A stretch of DNA of 50,993 nt, from the IMG/VR virus record IMGVR_UViG_3300005732_000004, positions 1 through 50,993 of that record; one strand, written 5' to 3'. Shown piece by piece: positions 39,609 through 48,062 of the stretch; within the stretch, counting starts at the first letter, position 1; each line of letters opens with the position of its first letter. A program made the position numbers and the translations under genes. The stretch is from a virus. The notes under the pieces are model-generated. The model was not told the origin of the DNA. It searched no databases and saw only the letters and a list, made by a program, of their open reading frames with translations.

Positions 39609-39806
39609 CTACTCATTATCGAGGTCCGGTTCAATGCCTACTTCGATTATAACTGGTGGATGCATGGTCCCTAGAATGCTTAGATATACCGGAGCGCCGT
39701 TTTGCAACGCTTCCAATTCACCCGCCGTTGGCTCCCATGCCGTAACCATTCGGTTTGTCTCGATGTTTGTTGCGCCATCAATTACCAATTCGTCACGAAC
39801 AGGCAC
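39609..39806 (-). CDS. hypothetical protein without a good start (65 aa or more)
   Basis: Called from a GTG at 39806. Its frame stays open upstream to about 39862, reading naturally (SHPHTWQISRLSWVPVRDEL), yet no ATG, GTG or TTG precedes the GTG. The visible protein continues AWEPTAGELEALQNGAPVYL and IEVGIEPDLDNE. Either a weak internal GTG is used, or an upstream start was lost by a frameshift. Function unknown. Confidence 0.5.
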   Translation of the reverse strand: MPVRDELVIDGATNIETNRMVTAWEPTAGELEALQNGAPVYLSILGTMHPPVIIEVGIEPDLDNE

Positions 39807-39867
39807 CCAAGATAGCCTTGAGATTTGCCAAGTATGCGGGTGTGATTTTGTATTTTCTTGATCAACA

Positions 39868-40887
39868 TTAGTTCAAGGCCTCTGCTAAAAAGTCGATGCG
39901 GGTTTCTACAAAACAGCGACATTGAATTCCAAAAGGTGCTGTCATAAAAGCCCCTTCTGGCGTTTGAAACGGCTGATTTAGCCCAACACCATCAGCATTC
40001 ATGCCAGGGATAAGAACATGGTCATCTCTAACCCGTTCATCGCCCGCCGTATGTGCATAGCGCTTAATCGCGTCCTCTTTGATAGCGCCCGATTCAACCG
40101 CTTGTCTGTACGCCTCGCGATTAGCTTCATTCAATGCCGCTAATGTTTCATTTCTAGCGATTGTCTCAGCCCGATAGCGCAATGACTTGTTGCGATAGGC
40201 CGCTAACATCTTACGACGTGTCGCCGCTGGTATTGGCTTGCCTTCGCGTATTGCTTTGGCAACGGCCCTATCAAAACGCCTATCCCGCAAATCTCTTGTG
40301 AGCGCATTTCTTAGCAATGCAGGATCGTCAGATAGCAATTCGTTCAAATAGTTCCGCTGCCACTGCTCTTGACGTTGTGTTAAGCCGATCAACCCACCTA
40401 CGCGATTACCTGTTTTTGGGTTAATTCTACCAACCAAATCAAGTGCAACTGTTTTAGGGTTTAAACCACGTGATAAACCATCTCGCAGCGCTGCCCGTAT
40501 CATTTCACGCTGATCATTGACAATATCAGTAACAAGCAATGACGATCTTTGAGCGATCCACTGTTCAGCCCGTAGATTGCGAACATCAAACCGAATAATG
40601 ACCTGCGCACCGCGTGGGGCCGCTTTCTCAACAGCTTGTGCGGTTCTTATGCCGCCGCCTTCGTATACGCCTTCCATTTCGCGGGTTAAAGGACGTAAAT
40701 CAAGCGGGTCAAATCCGATTAGCCTAACAGCTTCTTCGATATCACCGCGCCGAATAGCCGCCTCAACCTCGGTTATCTTAACGCGACTTGTGACCTGATT
40801 AACTGAAGCTAAGAATGCGTCCTGCATATTAGGTTCAAATTCATCGGCAAGCCTGTTTAGCAATTGAGGGTCAATGCGTTTAGCCAT
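39868..40887 (-). CDS. MuF-like minor head protein (339 aa)
   Basis: MAKRIDPQLLNRLADEFEPN, then RAALRDGLSRGLNPKTVALD and RAETIARNETLAALNEANRE. The last, with its RAETIARNET core followed by the C-terminal WAHTA-like AHTAGDERVRDDH and GIQCRCF, is the SPP1 gp7/Mu F motif. It is packed with the portal into the prohead. The gene starts 8 bases inside the upstream small gene. Confidence 0.88.
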   Translation of the reverse strand: MAKRIDPQLLNRLADEFEPNMQDAFLASVNQVTSRVKITEVEAAIRRGDIEEAVRLIGFDPLDLRPLTREMEGVYEGGGIRTAQAVEKAAPRGAQVIIRFDVRNLRAEQWIAQRSSLLVTDIVNDQREMIRAALRDGLSRGLNPKTVALDLVGRINPKTGNRVGGLIGLTQRQEQWQRNYLNELLSDDPALLRNALTRDLRDRRFDRAVAKAIREGKPIPAATRRKMLAAYRNKSLRYRAETIARNETLAALNEANREAYRQAVESGAIKEDAIKRYAHTAGDERVRDDHVLIPGMNADGVGLNQPFQTPEGAFMTAPFGIQCRCFVETRIDFLAEALN

Positions 40888-41056
40888 TCAGCTTGTCTAA
40901 CCGCTTTATGCTTGTTTCGTTCATAGCTATAGACCGATTAAGAGAAGCATTGGCTTGATCTAACAAATCCTTCGACTGCTCTAAATTGTGTCGGCAAGCC
41001 CCAACGCCTAAAATAAACCCTAAGACAATACCGCCAGCAATTCCAAAAAATATCAT
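40880..41056 (-). CDS. small membrane protein between portal and MuF (58 aa)
   Basis: ATG at 41056; MIFFGIAGGIVLGFILGVGA gives an N-terminal transmembrane helix, then a coiled coil (NLEQSKDLLDQANASLNRS). It overlaps the MuF start by 8 bases and starts 2 bases after the portal stop (41059). Small head-region membrane protein; unknown. Confidence 0.62.
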   Translation of the reverse strand: MIFFGIAGGIVLGFILGVGACRHNLEQSKDLLDQANASLNRSIAMNETSIKRLDKLNG

Positions 41057-41058
41057 TT

Positions 41059-42489
41059 CTATTCCTCTGGATTGTCCTCAGTGTCAGCCCCGTCAATGTC
41101 GCCACGATCTTCAGGCACATCACCCAAAAGCCCTTGCAAGATATCATCGGCACCAACAAGAAATTCTTCAAACGTGTTATCAGCACCAACAAGACCAACA
41201 TATTTCAGATAGCGCCATAGTGGCTCCATCATTGAACTGTCAGCTTCCGCCGCTTTCGCTAGGTTAGCCAGCACACCCGCGTCAATCTTGCGTTGTGGCA
41301 TATCTGGCTGAGGCTCGAACTGTAGCGCATCGCGGGCTTCATCACGCGATATGAGGCCAGATGTCCAAAGCTCATTGGTGTTTTTCTGGCGAATTTCACG
41401 CCGCAAGCTTAACGGTTCAACTGCATCAAGATCAGGTTCAAGCCTTAGATCATCACCGAACTTGGGGGCCAGCCAGATATTGAGATGATCAACAATCATC
41501 TTTTGAAGCGGCAAAACCGTTTCTTCGTATAGGGCCAACTTAGCTTCGCGCTTATTGTTGTACGTGCTTTGCCCCGGCAATAGCAGATCAATAGGAACAC
41601 CGCGAACAATGCAGATATCTTGAGCCGCATCAAGTTTGGTTTCGGTTAGCTGTAATTGCTCCATAGTCATAGCAAATTGAATCCAATCAACATTGCCATT
41701 TGTGACCATTGGTCGCCCATGGTTGCCCGAACCAGTATGACGGTCAATCAGCTTCTTTTCAGCCGCTTCGATGAACTCTGGCGGTGCGCTTGTTTCGTTG
41801 CCATCCTTTTTAATGGGCTTATAAACCAGCATACCGGACGGTACAGCGCCGTTTTGCAGAACCGCCATGTTATGCGCACCAGCTTCGTTATGGCGATCTA
41901 TGGCGTATGCCGCTGGCTCCGTTGGTGATAGCCCGTACCAATCATTAGTTGGGTGGAACCGCTTGATATGGCAAATCTTGCTTTCACCCGTGATCGGGTC
42001 AACAGGCCAACGCTTTGATTTTCCGTTCGCGCTGTATTCATAACCAGATGGTAAGCCATGATTACCCGCGATAACCTTCATCCGGTCAGGACGTAGCGTC
42101 CAAATCTCTTTTGGTGGCGCGTTTTTACGATCTGGGCCTACACCTTCAAAATATCCGTTACCCGCAATCTGCAAATAAGTTGCCATTGCTTCGAGCATGA
42201 ATGGCAATGTCTGCCCAGGGGCAGGGCTGTTTAGCAAATCAAGCAATTCGCTATTATCAATGAGCTTGTCGCCCTTGAACAGCAATAGCGGTACTGAGCT
42301 AACAGCTTGAGCGGTCATTACAATGCAGCGATAGTCAATCGCGTTGCGAATATAGCCTTCTTTTGCGAATTGTTCGTAATCACGCTTTGACCAAACAGGA
42401 CTACCCGCGCCCATGCCCGAAATAACCGTACCCGCTTCGCTGGCCTTTTCTTCGCGCTTGAACCACGTTCTAGGGTCATGAAGTTTCAT
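41059..42489 (-). CDS. HK97-type portal protein (476 aa)
   Basis: Starts MKLHDPRTWFKREEK. GYIRNAIDYRCIVMTAQAVS, LLDLLNSPAPGQTLPFMLEA, IAGNGYFEGVGPDRKNAPPK, WTLRPDRMKVIAG and a C-terminal LDAVEPLSLRREIRQKNTNE are the HK97 portal order. Family length about 400-500. Placed next to TerL, as usual; it forms the head vertex ring through which DNA is packaged. Confidence 0.93.
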   Translation of the reverse strand: MKLHDPRTWFKREEKASEAGTVISGMGAGSPVWSKRDYEQFAKEGYIRNAIDYRCIVMTAQAVSSVPLLLFKGDKLIDNSELLDLLNSPAPGQTLPFMLEAMATYLQIAGNGYFEGVGPDRKNAPPKEIWTLRPDRMKVIAGNHGLPSGYEYSANGKSKRWPVDPITGESKICHIKRFHPTNDWYGLSPTEPAAYAIDRHNEAGAHNMAVLQNGAVPSGMLVYKPIKKDGNETSAPPEFIEAAEKKLIDRHTGSGNHGRPMVTNGNVDWIQFAMTMEQLQLTETKLDAAQDICIVRGVPIDLLLPGQSTYNNKREAKLALYEETVLPLQKMIVDHLNIWLAPKFGDDLRLEPDLDAVEPLSLRREIRQKNTNELWTSGLISRDEARDALQFEPQPDMPQRKIDAGVLANLAKAAEADSSMMEPLWRYLKYVGLVGADNTFEEFLVGADDILQGLLGDVPEDRGDIDGADTEDNPEE

Positions 42490-42554
42490 TAATTTTCCTT
42501 ATGATCCTATCGCAACAAACAGCGCTGCATTTACTTAATGTGCGCATATATTGG

Positions 42555-44003
42555 CTAACCATTAACGTACCATTCAAATTCTTCACCGCCAAGCGCCAAT
42601 TCGTTAAAGGCTCGGCTTGCTGCGTCGGTTTGGTCCTTGAACGTCCCATTAGGGAAATTACAAATCTCATCTAAAAATGGTTCAATCCAAGCATCTTTAA
42701 CTTGGTCGCCTGTTCTTAGTATATCAACATTACCCGCCTCAGCTTGCGCAGATAACGGGTCAGCCCTTGTAACCTTATCGCCGCTTTCTGGCGTTGCCCT
42801 TGCGCCAAAACCTGCTAATTGCTTAACAAGATATTGCGCTTGAGCCTTGCCAGCTTGACCTGGGTCTTTGGGTAGCGATATGCTACATTCCGTTCCGTCA
42901 GCGTTTGCCGTGCTAATAATTAAACGCTCAGCACCACCAGCGGTTAATTGCCCTCTTGTGGAATGGGCTATGATAAACCTACCGTCCGGCTGTTTACCAA
43001 TCTTTACGCCAGCGGTAAAGGCCGCTTTCTTATCAGCAGTTGCCGCCAAATCCCACCCGCGAACGAATTTAGTATTAGAAGGAACCGCCCTTGCAGTACC
43101 GAACCATTCCCGCTTAAACAAGCCGCCTTCGCGTGGAACTGGTCTTTGTTGAAATTGGCCAGCAACAGCGAATGAACCCATAACCTTTTTGTCGCGGTCA
43201 ACGACTTCTCTAGGGAACCGTTCAGGAAACAACAATTCGCCTTCTTCAGTTCTAGGGTCTTCAAATCCGATGGATGTGTAACACTTACGGCTCGGCTCGA
43301 ACTCCATAGGCAAGCATAAGTGCTCATATCCAAGATCACGCGCCAGAATATAGCCGGATACATCATTTTCGTGCAATCGCTGCATAATGATGATGATTGA
43401 AGATTTCTTTGGATCGTTCAAACGTGTTGGCAATGTTTCGGCAAAAACCCTGTTCGCGGTATCGCGCTCAGTTTCGGAATATGCCTTTTCAGGTGATAAC
43501 GGGTCATCCCAAATAACAATATCGCCGCGTTTACCTGTCATTGACTTAACAGCGCACGATTGCCGCCAACCGCGCTTTACGTTCTCAAACCCCGTCTTTT
43601 CGTTCTGATCACTTGTTAGGGGCAGCGGCCAACGCTCTTGATACCAACCAGATTCAACAAGTATACGGTTGCGCCTGTTATCCCTTGTCGCCAAGCTTTG
43701 TTCATATGACGCGCCAATAATGCGCGATTCAGGCCAACCATACGGCCCCCAAACCCATGATGGCAAAAATACACTTGTCGCTGTACTCTTGCTTGTTCCC
43801 GGTGCGATATTAATCAGCAACCTTGTTATATCACCCTTAACCGTAGCTTCTAGGTGTTCACCCAACGCATCCATGTGCCAACCATGAACGTATGGAATGC
43901 CAGGCTCAATCTGTGGCCATGATCTTTTGATGTAATTGCTTAACGACCTTTTGCAGTATTCCCGCTCTATCGCTAGGAGATCAGCTTTCGTCAGATGCTT
44001 CAT
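42555..44003 (-). CDS. terminase large subunit (482 aa)
   Basis: ATPase: ITRLLINIAPGTSKSTATSV (Walker A of the PGTxKS type) and GDIVIWDDPLSPEKAYSE (Walker B). Nuclease half: FVRGWDLAATADKKAAFTAG (first Asp), with a C-terminal GNVDILRTGDQVKDAWIEPF and FPNGTFKDQTDAASRAFNEL. The deviant but known Walker A belongs to the TerL group with PGT(M/S)KS. Complete. It drives and cuts DNA packaging. Confidence 0.93.
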   Translation of the reverse strand: MKHLTKADLLAIEREYCKRSLSNYIKRSWPQIEPGIPYVHGWHMDALGEHLEATVKGDITRLLINIAPGTSKSTATSVFLPSWVWGPYGWPESRIIGASYEQSLATRDNRRNRILVESGWYQERWPLPLTSDQNEKTGFENVKRGWRQSCAVKSMTGKRGDIVIWDDPLSPEKAYSETERDTANRVFAETLPTRLNDPKKSSIIIIMQRLHENDVSGYILARDLGYEHLCLPMEFEPSRKCYTSIGFEDPRTEEGELLFPERFPREVVDRDKKVMGSFAVAGQFQQRPVPREGGLFKREWFGTARAVPSNTKFVRGWDLAATADKKAAFTAGVKIGKQPDGRFIIAHSTRGQLTAGGAERLIISTANADGTECSISLPKDPGQAGKAQAQYLVKQLAGFGARATPESGDKVTRADPLSAQAEAGNVDILRTGDQVKDAWIEPFLDEICNFPNGTFKDQTDAASRAFNELALGGEEFEWYVNG

Positions 44004-44586
44004 CTTGAGCCGCTAAAATTTCCGCCATTGCTTCAGGTGAAAGCTTTGTTGGGTCAATGTTTGATTTAGGCGACATTGAACCGTCACTTGATGAGTGATC
44101 AATCTTGTCAACAAACATACCTAGGTGCTTGCCAAGATCAACCAGTGCCGCCTTTTTATCGTGCATCTTGATCTTAACACCAGCTTGCGTAAGAGATACC
44201 TCAGAAACAGCCGCCGCCGTGTCATCATCAATCTTACTGCTAGGGACCAGCTTGACGGGATACATACCTAGCCCGTTCTTGTCCGCGTTGACATCAGTAT
44301 CATCTACAGGGCTAATGCCCCATTCAACAGCATTACGGATATCGGCGAACGCGATTTTCTTTAACTCAGATACAATCATGTCTTGAGTTACTTGCGTTCT
44401 TTCTGCCCGTTCTTGCAAACGCTTCTCAACTAGAGCCTTAATGTTAGGTTTAGTTAAGTTCTCACTTGCGATTACATTTGCCGTATCTTTGCTATACCCC
44501 GCACGTATTGCCGCTTGTGTTCCGTTAAGGTCTACAAGGTATTCTTGGACAAACGCTTGTTGTTTTGGGGTTAGCTTATCAGCCAT
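43981..44586 (-). CDS. terminase small subunit (201 aa)
   Basis: MADKLTPKQQAFVQEYLVDL, NGTQAAIRAGYSKDTANVIA, then IKALVEKRLQERAERTQVTQ: the Terminase_2 N-terminal HTH followed by its helical oligomerisation part. Overlaps terL by 23 bases. First gene of the packaging/head part of the late operon after three small genes. Confidence 0.92.
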   Translation of the reverse strand: MADKLTPKQQAFVQEYLVDLNGTQAAIRAGYSKDTANVIASENLTKPNIKALVEKRLQERAERTQVTQDMIVSELKKIAFADIRNAVEWGISPVDDTDVNADKNGLGMYPVKLVPSSKIDDDTAAAVSEVSLTQAGVKIKMHDKKAALVDLGKHLGMFVDKIDHSSSDGSMSPKSNIDPTKLSPEAMAEILAAQDEASDES

Positions 44587-44609
44587 TTAATACAAAACCC
44601 TTGTGGTTG

Positions 44610-44786
44610 CTACTTGTTAACCTGAGTGTTAATCGTCTTAGAGGCACTATATCGGGATACCTCGCACCATGGGCTTACGCCTAATGGCGGGTAAATAACG
44701 GTATAAGGTAATACAAAATCGCCCCAATTAACCTGCATATGGGCCGCATTAGTTGTTGCTTGCCCGTTTGGGCCTACAAACTTCAT
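44610..44786 (-). CDS. small protein of the late operon head (58 aa)
   Basis: ATG at 44786 in an ATGA overlap with the upstream stop (44783-44785) is preferred over an in-frame start 5 codons earlier. MKFVGPNGQATTNAAHMQVN, then DFVLPYTVIYPPLGV. Upstream of terS by 24 nt. Unknown. Confidence 0.62.
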   Translation of the reverse strand: MKFVGPNGQATTNAAHMQVNWGDFVLPYTVIYPPLGVSPWCEVSRYSASKTINTQVNK

Positions 44787-44992
44787 ACGTAAGGCTCCCA
44801 TTCAGACCCTACACACCGAATCCCACAAGCGCCGACTTCACCACTAAGCGCCCGCCCATACATCACTTCGTAATTTTCAAGCCACACCCATGTGCCATCG
44901 GTCATTTGCGTTGGGAATAATGCAAAACATCGCGTCCAATTATCCACAACGCGATCTATCCATTGTTGTTGCGTTTCGCCCTGCCATTTCAT
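44783..44992 (-). CDS. small Trp-rich protein (69 aa)
   Basis: MKWQGETQQQWIDRVVDNWT, then FALFPTQMTDGTWVWLENYE, with two Cys (GACGIRC). Its start is inside an ATGA overlap. Part of the tight set at the head of the late operon. Unknown. Confidence 0.65.
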   Translation of the reverse strand: MKWQGETQQQWIDRVVDNWTRCFALFPTQMTDGTWVWLENYEVMYGRALSGEVGACGIRCVGSEWEPYV

Positions 44993-45132
44993 GCGTATAT
45001 ATCATCCCCTGCATTGCTCAAAGCCTTTTCCATATCTGGATCAAGCTGTGTTTGCTTTTCCAATAGGCTTGAATAGAGGGAAATGATTGCTTCAGATAAT
45101 TCCTTATCTGCGCTGTTAGGTTTTTCGATCAT
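44989..45132 (-). CDS. small helical protein, first late gene (47 aa)
   Basis: ATG at 45132 (GTAGAAAGC leader), MIEKPNSADKELSEAIISLY, then a Lys/Glu helix and DDIYA. The stop overlaps the next ATG by 4 bases. It follows the 185-nt leader, so it opens the late operon. Unknown. Confidence 0.58.
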   Translation of the reverse strand: MIEKPNSADKELSEAIISLYSSLLEKQTQLDPDMEKALSNAGDDIYA

Positions 45133-45317
45133 TGCTTTCTACCCTAAATTTAGAGACAGAAAAGCCATAGCGAACGCTGGTTTAACCGCGCTCTGGGCCT
45201 CTGTCGAGCCTCGCCCTTTGTGGGTGGCTCGGTGGTTTCGCTTGGTATTGTGCGAAGATCACAGAAATCATCCGCCTACAATTTAACCTGATTTGCGTTG
45301 AAAATACAAGCTGTTTG
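45133..45317 (-). promoter_or_regulatory. late-operon leader
   Basis: 185 nt between the NusG-like gene and the first late gene. On minus it has TTGTAT, 17 nt and TTAAAT near the upstream edge (a weak promoter, -10 4/6). Further in is a hairpin GAGCC/GGCTC with a 15-nt loop (about 45206-45230). A possible 29-residue frame starts ATGATTTCTGTG. This is the natural place for a late promoter and an antitermination site. Confidence 0.4.
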
Positions 45318-45824
45318 TTATGGCCTATCAAGCATAGAGGATGGTATATCCATTTTTACTACTTTGCCTTGGTCAACTATAACATCGACTTTCCCGTCAT
45401 TCCTGAATATCCCAGATAAACCGCCCCACCATTCATGATCTTTGCTTATCTTTACTTTGTCGCCTGTCTTGAATGTGCTTGGGTCGCGGTCTTGAGCTAT
45501 GATCTGTTCTATTTCCTTCACCTGGTCTATATCCCTTGGTTTGACGGTTAACGGCCCATTATCACCTAACAATAGGCCATATACCCCATTTATGCGCTGT
45601 ATTTCGCCCCATTCATCTTGATTGGATAAGCGAACGAATACGTATCTAGGATACATTGGCCTTTTGACAATAACAGGCTTTTTTGACTTGCGGTGTTTTG
45701 GGAACTTCTTAACCCTAACGATTGGCAAATAAACATCGGCTTTGTCATCCCATGTTTCGGCTATCTTTTCCGACACCTCTATTTCACGGCTTCCATGTGT
45801 TACGACAACAAAGTAATTATCCAT
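45318..45824 (-). CDS. NusG/RfaH-like transcription factor (168 aa)
   Basis: N-terminal NGN-type domain: MDNYFVVVTHGSREIEVSEK, then IVKRPMYPRYVFVRLS, and INGVYGLLL with the ...GPLTVKP turn. The C-terminal KOW has FKTGDKVKISKDHEWWGGLSG. It thus has the two-domain NusG layout, as in the specialised paralogue RfaH. It reads toward the late operon that starts 185 nt downstream. A role in keeping RNA polymerase elongating over that operon is likely but inferred. Confidence 0.85.
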   Translation of the reverse strand: MDNYFVVVTHGSREIEVSEKIAETWDDKADVYLPIVRVKKFPKHRKSKKPVIVKRPMYPRYVFVRLSNQDEWGEIQRINGVYGLLLGDNGPLTVKPRDIDQVKEIEQIIAQDRDPSTFKTGDKVKISKDHEWWGGLSGIFRNDGKVDVIVDQGKVVKMDIPSSMLDRP

Positions 45825-45981
45825 TATATGCCTCTTGTTTAGTGTGGAAGTGGTGCTGATTTACGCTTAGATGTCTCACGGATTACCGCGCACCGCCAGC
45901 GAACTAACATACATATGCATCAACACCTACGATTTCGCCAGCTTCCACGTCCGGCTCGAAAGGTGGCAGGGGTAATTTGAT

Positions 45982-46287
45982 TTATTCGCCTTGTTTCCAT
46001 TCTGCAATTATTGCAGCGGCTTCGTCTAGTGTGTAGGTGTTTTTCTTGTAATCACCTATAAAATTCCCAATCACATAAAGGAGCCAAATAGTCCCTGCTA
46101 TGATTTGCAGTGTTACCGAACCAAGATAAACGCCAAACCATACAGAGCCGCATAAGCTCCCGAAAGTTGATGCCTTCTTTGCCAATTCCTCCCAAAATCT
46201 TTCTCGGATCAAAACCATACGTGACGTTTTATATTCGAAGTCCTTGATAAAGCGCTCAAATTTTTCTTCTAGTGTCAATTCACTCAT
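45982..46287 (-). CDS. small two-helix membrane protein (101 aa)
   Basis: N-terminal amphipathic region (MSELTLEEKFERFIKDFEYK), then two hydrophobic segments: SLCGSVWFGVYLGSVTLQI and AGTIWLLYVIGNFIGD. Right after its TAA the same frame stays open for about 24 codons (KLPLPPFEPDVEAGEIVGVD). Starts in an ATGA overlap with 46284-46577. Unknown. Confidence 0.65.
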   Translation of the reverse strand: MSELTLEEKFERFIKDFEYKTSRMVLIRERFWEELAKKASTFGSLCGSVWFGVYLGSVTLQIIAGTIWLLYVIGNFIGDYKKNTYTLDEAAAIIAEWKQGE

Positions 46288-46577
46288 TTGTTTTCACCTT
46301 CTTTTCTGTCTTGTGTTTGGGATTTGAGGTGCAATAAAATATGACGCTGCACATCTTGCATCCCAATAATGCGACCTTTTTCAAGGTCTGATTTATGTTT
46401 ATGCTTGTTATAAAAATCGATAGGCTCTTGAAGCTTTGTGGCGAATGCTTCCAAAGTCTCGTTGCGCACCTCTTGAATGAGTTGGGCTGTTTCCTCTTCA
46501 TATTCCCGTGCTAGGTGGTAACGCTCTAAGCGCTTAACGTGCTTTTGCGCCCGCTCCATATCCGCTTGTCTGGTCAT
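46284..46577 (-). CDS. hypothetical helical protein (97 aa)
   Basis: MTRQADMERAQKHVKRLERY, then LAREYEEETAQLIQEVRNET: a coiled coil with basic and acidic halves, ending with HLKSQTQDRKEGEN. Coupled by 4-base overlaps on both sides. Unknown. Confidence 0.65.
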   Translation of the reverse strand: MTRQADMERAQKHVKRLERYHLAREYEEETAQLIQEVRNETLEAFATKLQEPIDFYNKHKHKSDLEKGRIIGMQDVQRHILLHLKSQTQDRKEGENK

Positions 46578-46807
46578 TGCTTGGCCTCCGTAGGTGCCGC
46601 ATAGATGCAGTAAAAATTTGTGCGATTTTCATATTTTCGTGAAAGCTCAATACTGGGCGTCCAGTCTGTCGGGTGCTTAATGCGCTTGTGTTCTTGCATG
46701 TGAACAATGTTTTCAATACATGCAGCCATGGACTGCATTTCTACTCGCTCAATAGCGTGGCCGCTGTTGGAAATGATTATCAAAAGAACAATAGCTTCCT
46801 TGATCAC
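46574..46807 (-). CDS. small exported protein (77 aa)
   Basis: MIKEAIVLLIIISNSGHAIE is a signal-anchor segment. The rest has two Cys (AACIENI, FYCIYA) and resembles the protein at 10201-10410 in layout, like DUF1482-type small phage proteins. It overlaps the next gene by 4 bases and lies 42 nt after ssb. Confidence 0.62.
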   Translation of the reverse strand: MIKEAIVLLIIISNSGHAIERVEMQSMAACIENIVHMQEHKRIKHPTDWTPSIELSRKYENRTNFYCIYAAPTEAKQ

Positions 46808-46849
46808 GCCCTCTCCCCTTCTAGTGCTGGTGTGTGTTGCTTATTGGTT

Positions 46850-47317
46850 TTAGAATGGGATATCATCGTCCATGCCCCCACTATCAAAGGCTGGCGCACT
46901 TGCTTGAGGCCGACCACCCGCCCCCGCATCGTTCGAACGTGACCCGCTACTATCGTTGTTATCACTGCGGCCACCTAACATTGTTAGTGTTGAGTTGAAT
47001 CCCTGAAGCACGATTTCGGTTGAATAACGGTCATTCCCGTCTTGATCCTGCCATTTGCGCGTTTGCAATTGCCCCTCTAAATAGACTTGTGAGCCTTTCT
47101 TTAGATATTGCTCAGCGACACGACATAGACCTTCGGAGAAGATCACAACGCGGTGCCATTCTGTTTTTTCGCGCTGCTCACCTGAATTCTTGTCGCGCCA
47201 CCGTTCAGATGTCGCGATGCGCAAATTGACGATGGGACGCCCATCTTGCGTGTTGCGAACTTCTGGGTCTGCGCCAAGCGACCCAACTAGAATTACTTTG
47301 TTTACACTTCCTGCCAT
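46850..47317 (-). CDS. ssb: single-stranded DNA-binding protein (155 aa)
   Basis: OB-fold: [21 protein letters not shown], then [38 protein letters not shown] and [17 protein letters not shown], a Gly/Ser-rich linker and the acidic tip DDDIPF. Complete. It coats single strands in replication and recombination and would cooperate with the Rad52-type annealing protein. Possible use of the host SSB interaction network via the tip. Confidence 0.95.
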   Translation of the reverse strand: MAGSVNKVILVGSLGADPEVRNTQDGRPIVNLRIATSERWRDKNSGEQREKTEWHRVVIFSEGLCRVAEQYLKKGSQVYLEGQLQTRKWQDQDGNDRYSTEIVLQGFNSTLTMLGGRSDNNDSSGSRSNDAGAGGRPQASAPAFDSGGMDDDIPF

Positions 47318-47426
47318 TATATTTACCTAAATGTTTTGGACATATAGTCCTGTAATTTAAGCATAGGGGGTTATCAGCCCCCCATACCGTGCGAATTGAG
47401 CAAAGCTTACAACAAAGCTTTACAGA
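47318..47426. other. 109-nt gap with two strong hairpins upstream of ssb
   Basis: No gene. AAAGCTT/AAGCTTT (about 47402-47422, 6-nt loop) and GGGGG/CCCCC (about 47366-47383) form hairpins on either strand; neither is followed by a U-tract. Likely leader structure of ssb or a terminator of the upstream operon on minus. Confidence 0.45.
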
Positions 47427-47525
47427 TTATCGAGATTGGTTCTTAGCGGGTCTCCTCGCTGGTTCTAACTGCTTACCGTCTACCAGCTTCGCGCGTGTAA
47501 GCCCCCTTGGGGTATTGGCCATCAT
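47427..47525 (-). CDS. small basic protein (32 aa)
   Basis: ATG at 47525, overlapping the previous gene's TGA. MMANTPRGLTRAKLVDGKQL, then EPARRPAKNQSR: basic and natural-looking. A plus-strand frame over the region (47389-47652) is its shadow. Likely nucleic-acid-associated; unknown. Confidence 0.5.
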   Translation of the reverse strand: MMANTPRGLTRAKLVDGKQLEPARRPAKNQSR

Positions 47526-47998
47526 TGGCCCTTGGTTAAAACTTTATCCATGCGGATTTTATGCCGCATTCTTCCGTTGGCTACTAAACTATGGCAACGG
47601 GAACCAAACAGTTCACCCAGAGAACCATCGGAATAGCCAAATTTCTCTTTAAGCCAATAATAACACTCACATCGACACGCATGTGTGATTGCGTCTTTAA
47701 CAGCTTTGGATAACAAAATATTTCTATGTATTTTATACCTTTTTGCAATCTTATCAATTACTTGATCTGGGCCAAGATCGGTAAAATCATCGCTCGTGAA
47801 AAGCTTGATCGAATTTAGGAAATCCTTTTGACCGCCTTTTGTCCGAGCATCATATCTTTTCTTTTCTAGTTCACGTTGTTTTTGCGCTTTCCTTATCTGG
47901 TTTAGATATTCGCGCTTCACTACAGTTGGCTTTGATGGCCATAGTCTTGATTTAGCCTCAGAATATCCCTGAACGATTTCTTGTACACTTTGTCCCAT
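47522..47998 (-). CDS. DnaA domain-IV-like DNA-binding protein (158 aa)
   Basis: Helical basic N-terminus (KREYLNQIRKAQKQRELEKK). The C-terminal part (about 85-150) follows the DnaA domain IV pattern: AKRYKIHRNILLSKAVKDAI, CYYWLKEKFGYSDGSLGELF, then GSRCHSLVANGRMRHKI in place of GGRDHSTVLHA. The Arg/His signature is kept in altered form. No AAA+ domain. Proteins of this type may bind DnaA-box-like sites; candidate regulator of host or phage replication. Confidence 0.75.
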   Translation of the reverse strand: MGQSVQEIVQGYSEAKSRLWPSKPTVVKREYLNQIRKAQKQRELEKKRYDARTKGGQKDFLNSIKLFTSDDFTDLGPDQVIDKIAKRYKIHRNILLSKAVKDAITHACRCECYYWLKEKFGYSDGSLGELFGSRCHSLVANGRMRHKIRMDKVLTKGQ

Positions 47999-48062
47999 TG
48001 TTACCCTCTCTTACTGAATGTTTGTGTTACTCGCTTTGGCCATTAGGTGCCTTTATGTTGGG

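Noticed and set aside
42476-42670. Minus ORF between portal and terL
   Set aside because: Overlaps terL in another frame with unnatural composition.
47389-47652. Plus-strand ORF of 87 codons
   Set aside because: Antisense to 47427-47525 and to the DnaA-like gene; no ribosome site.
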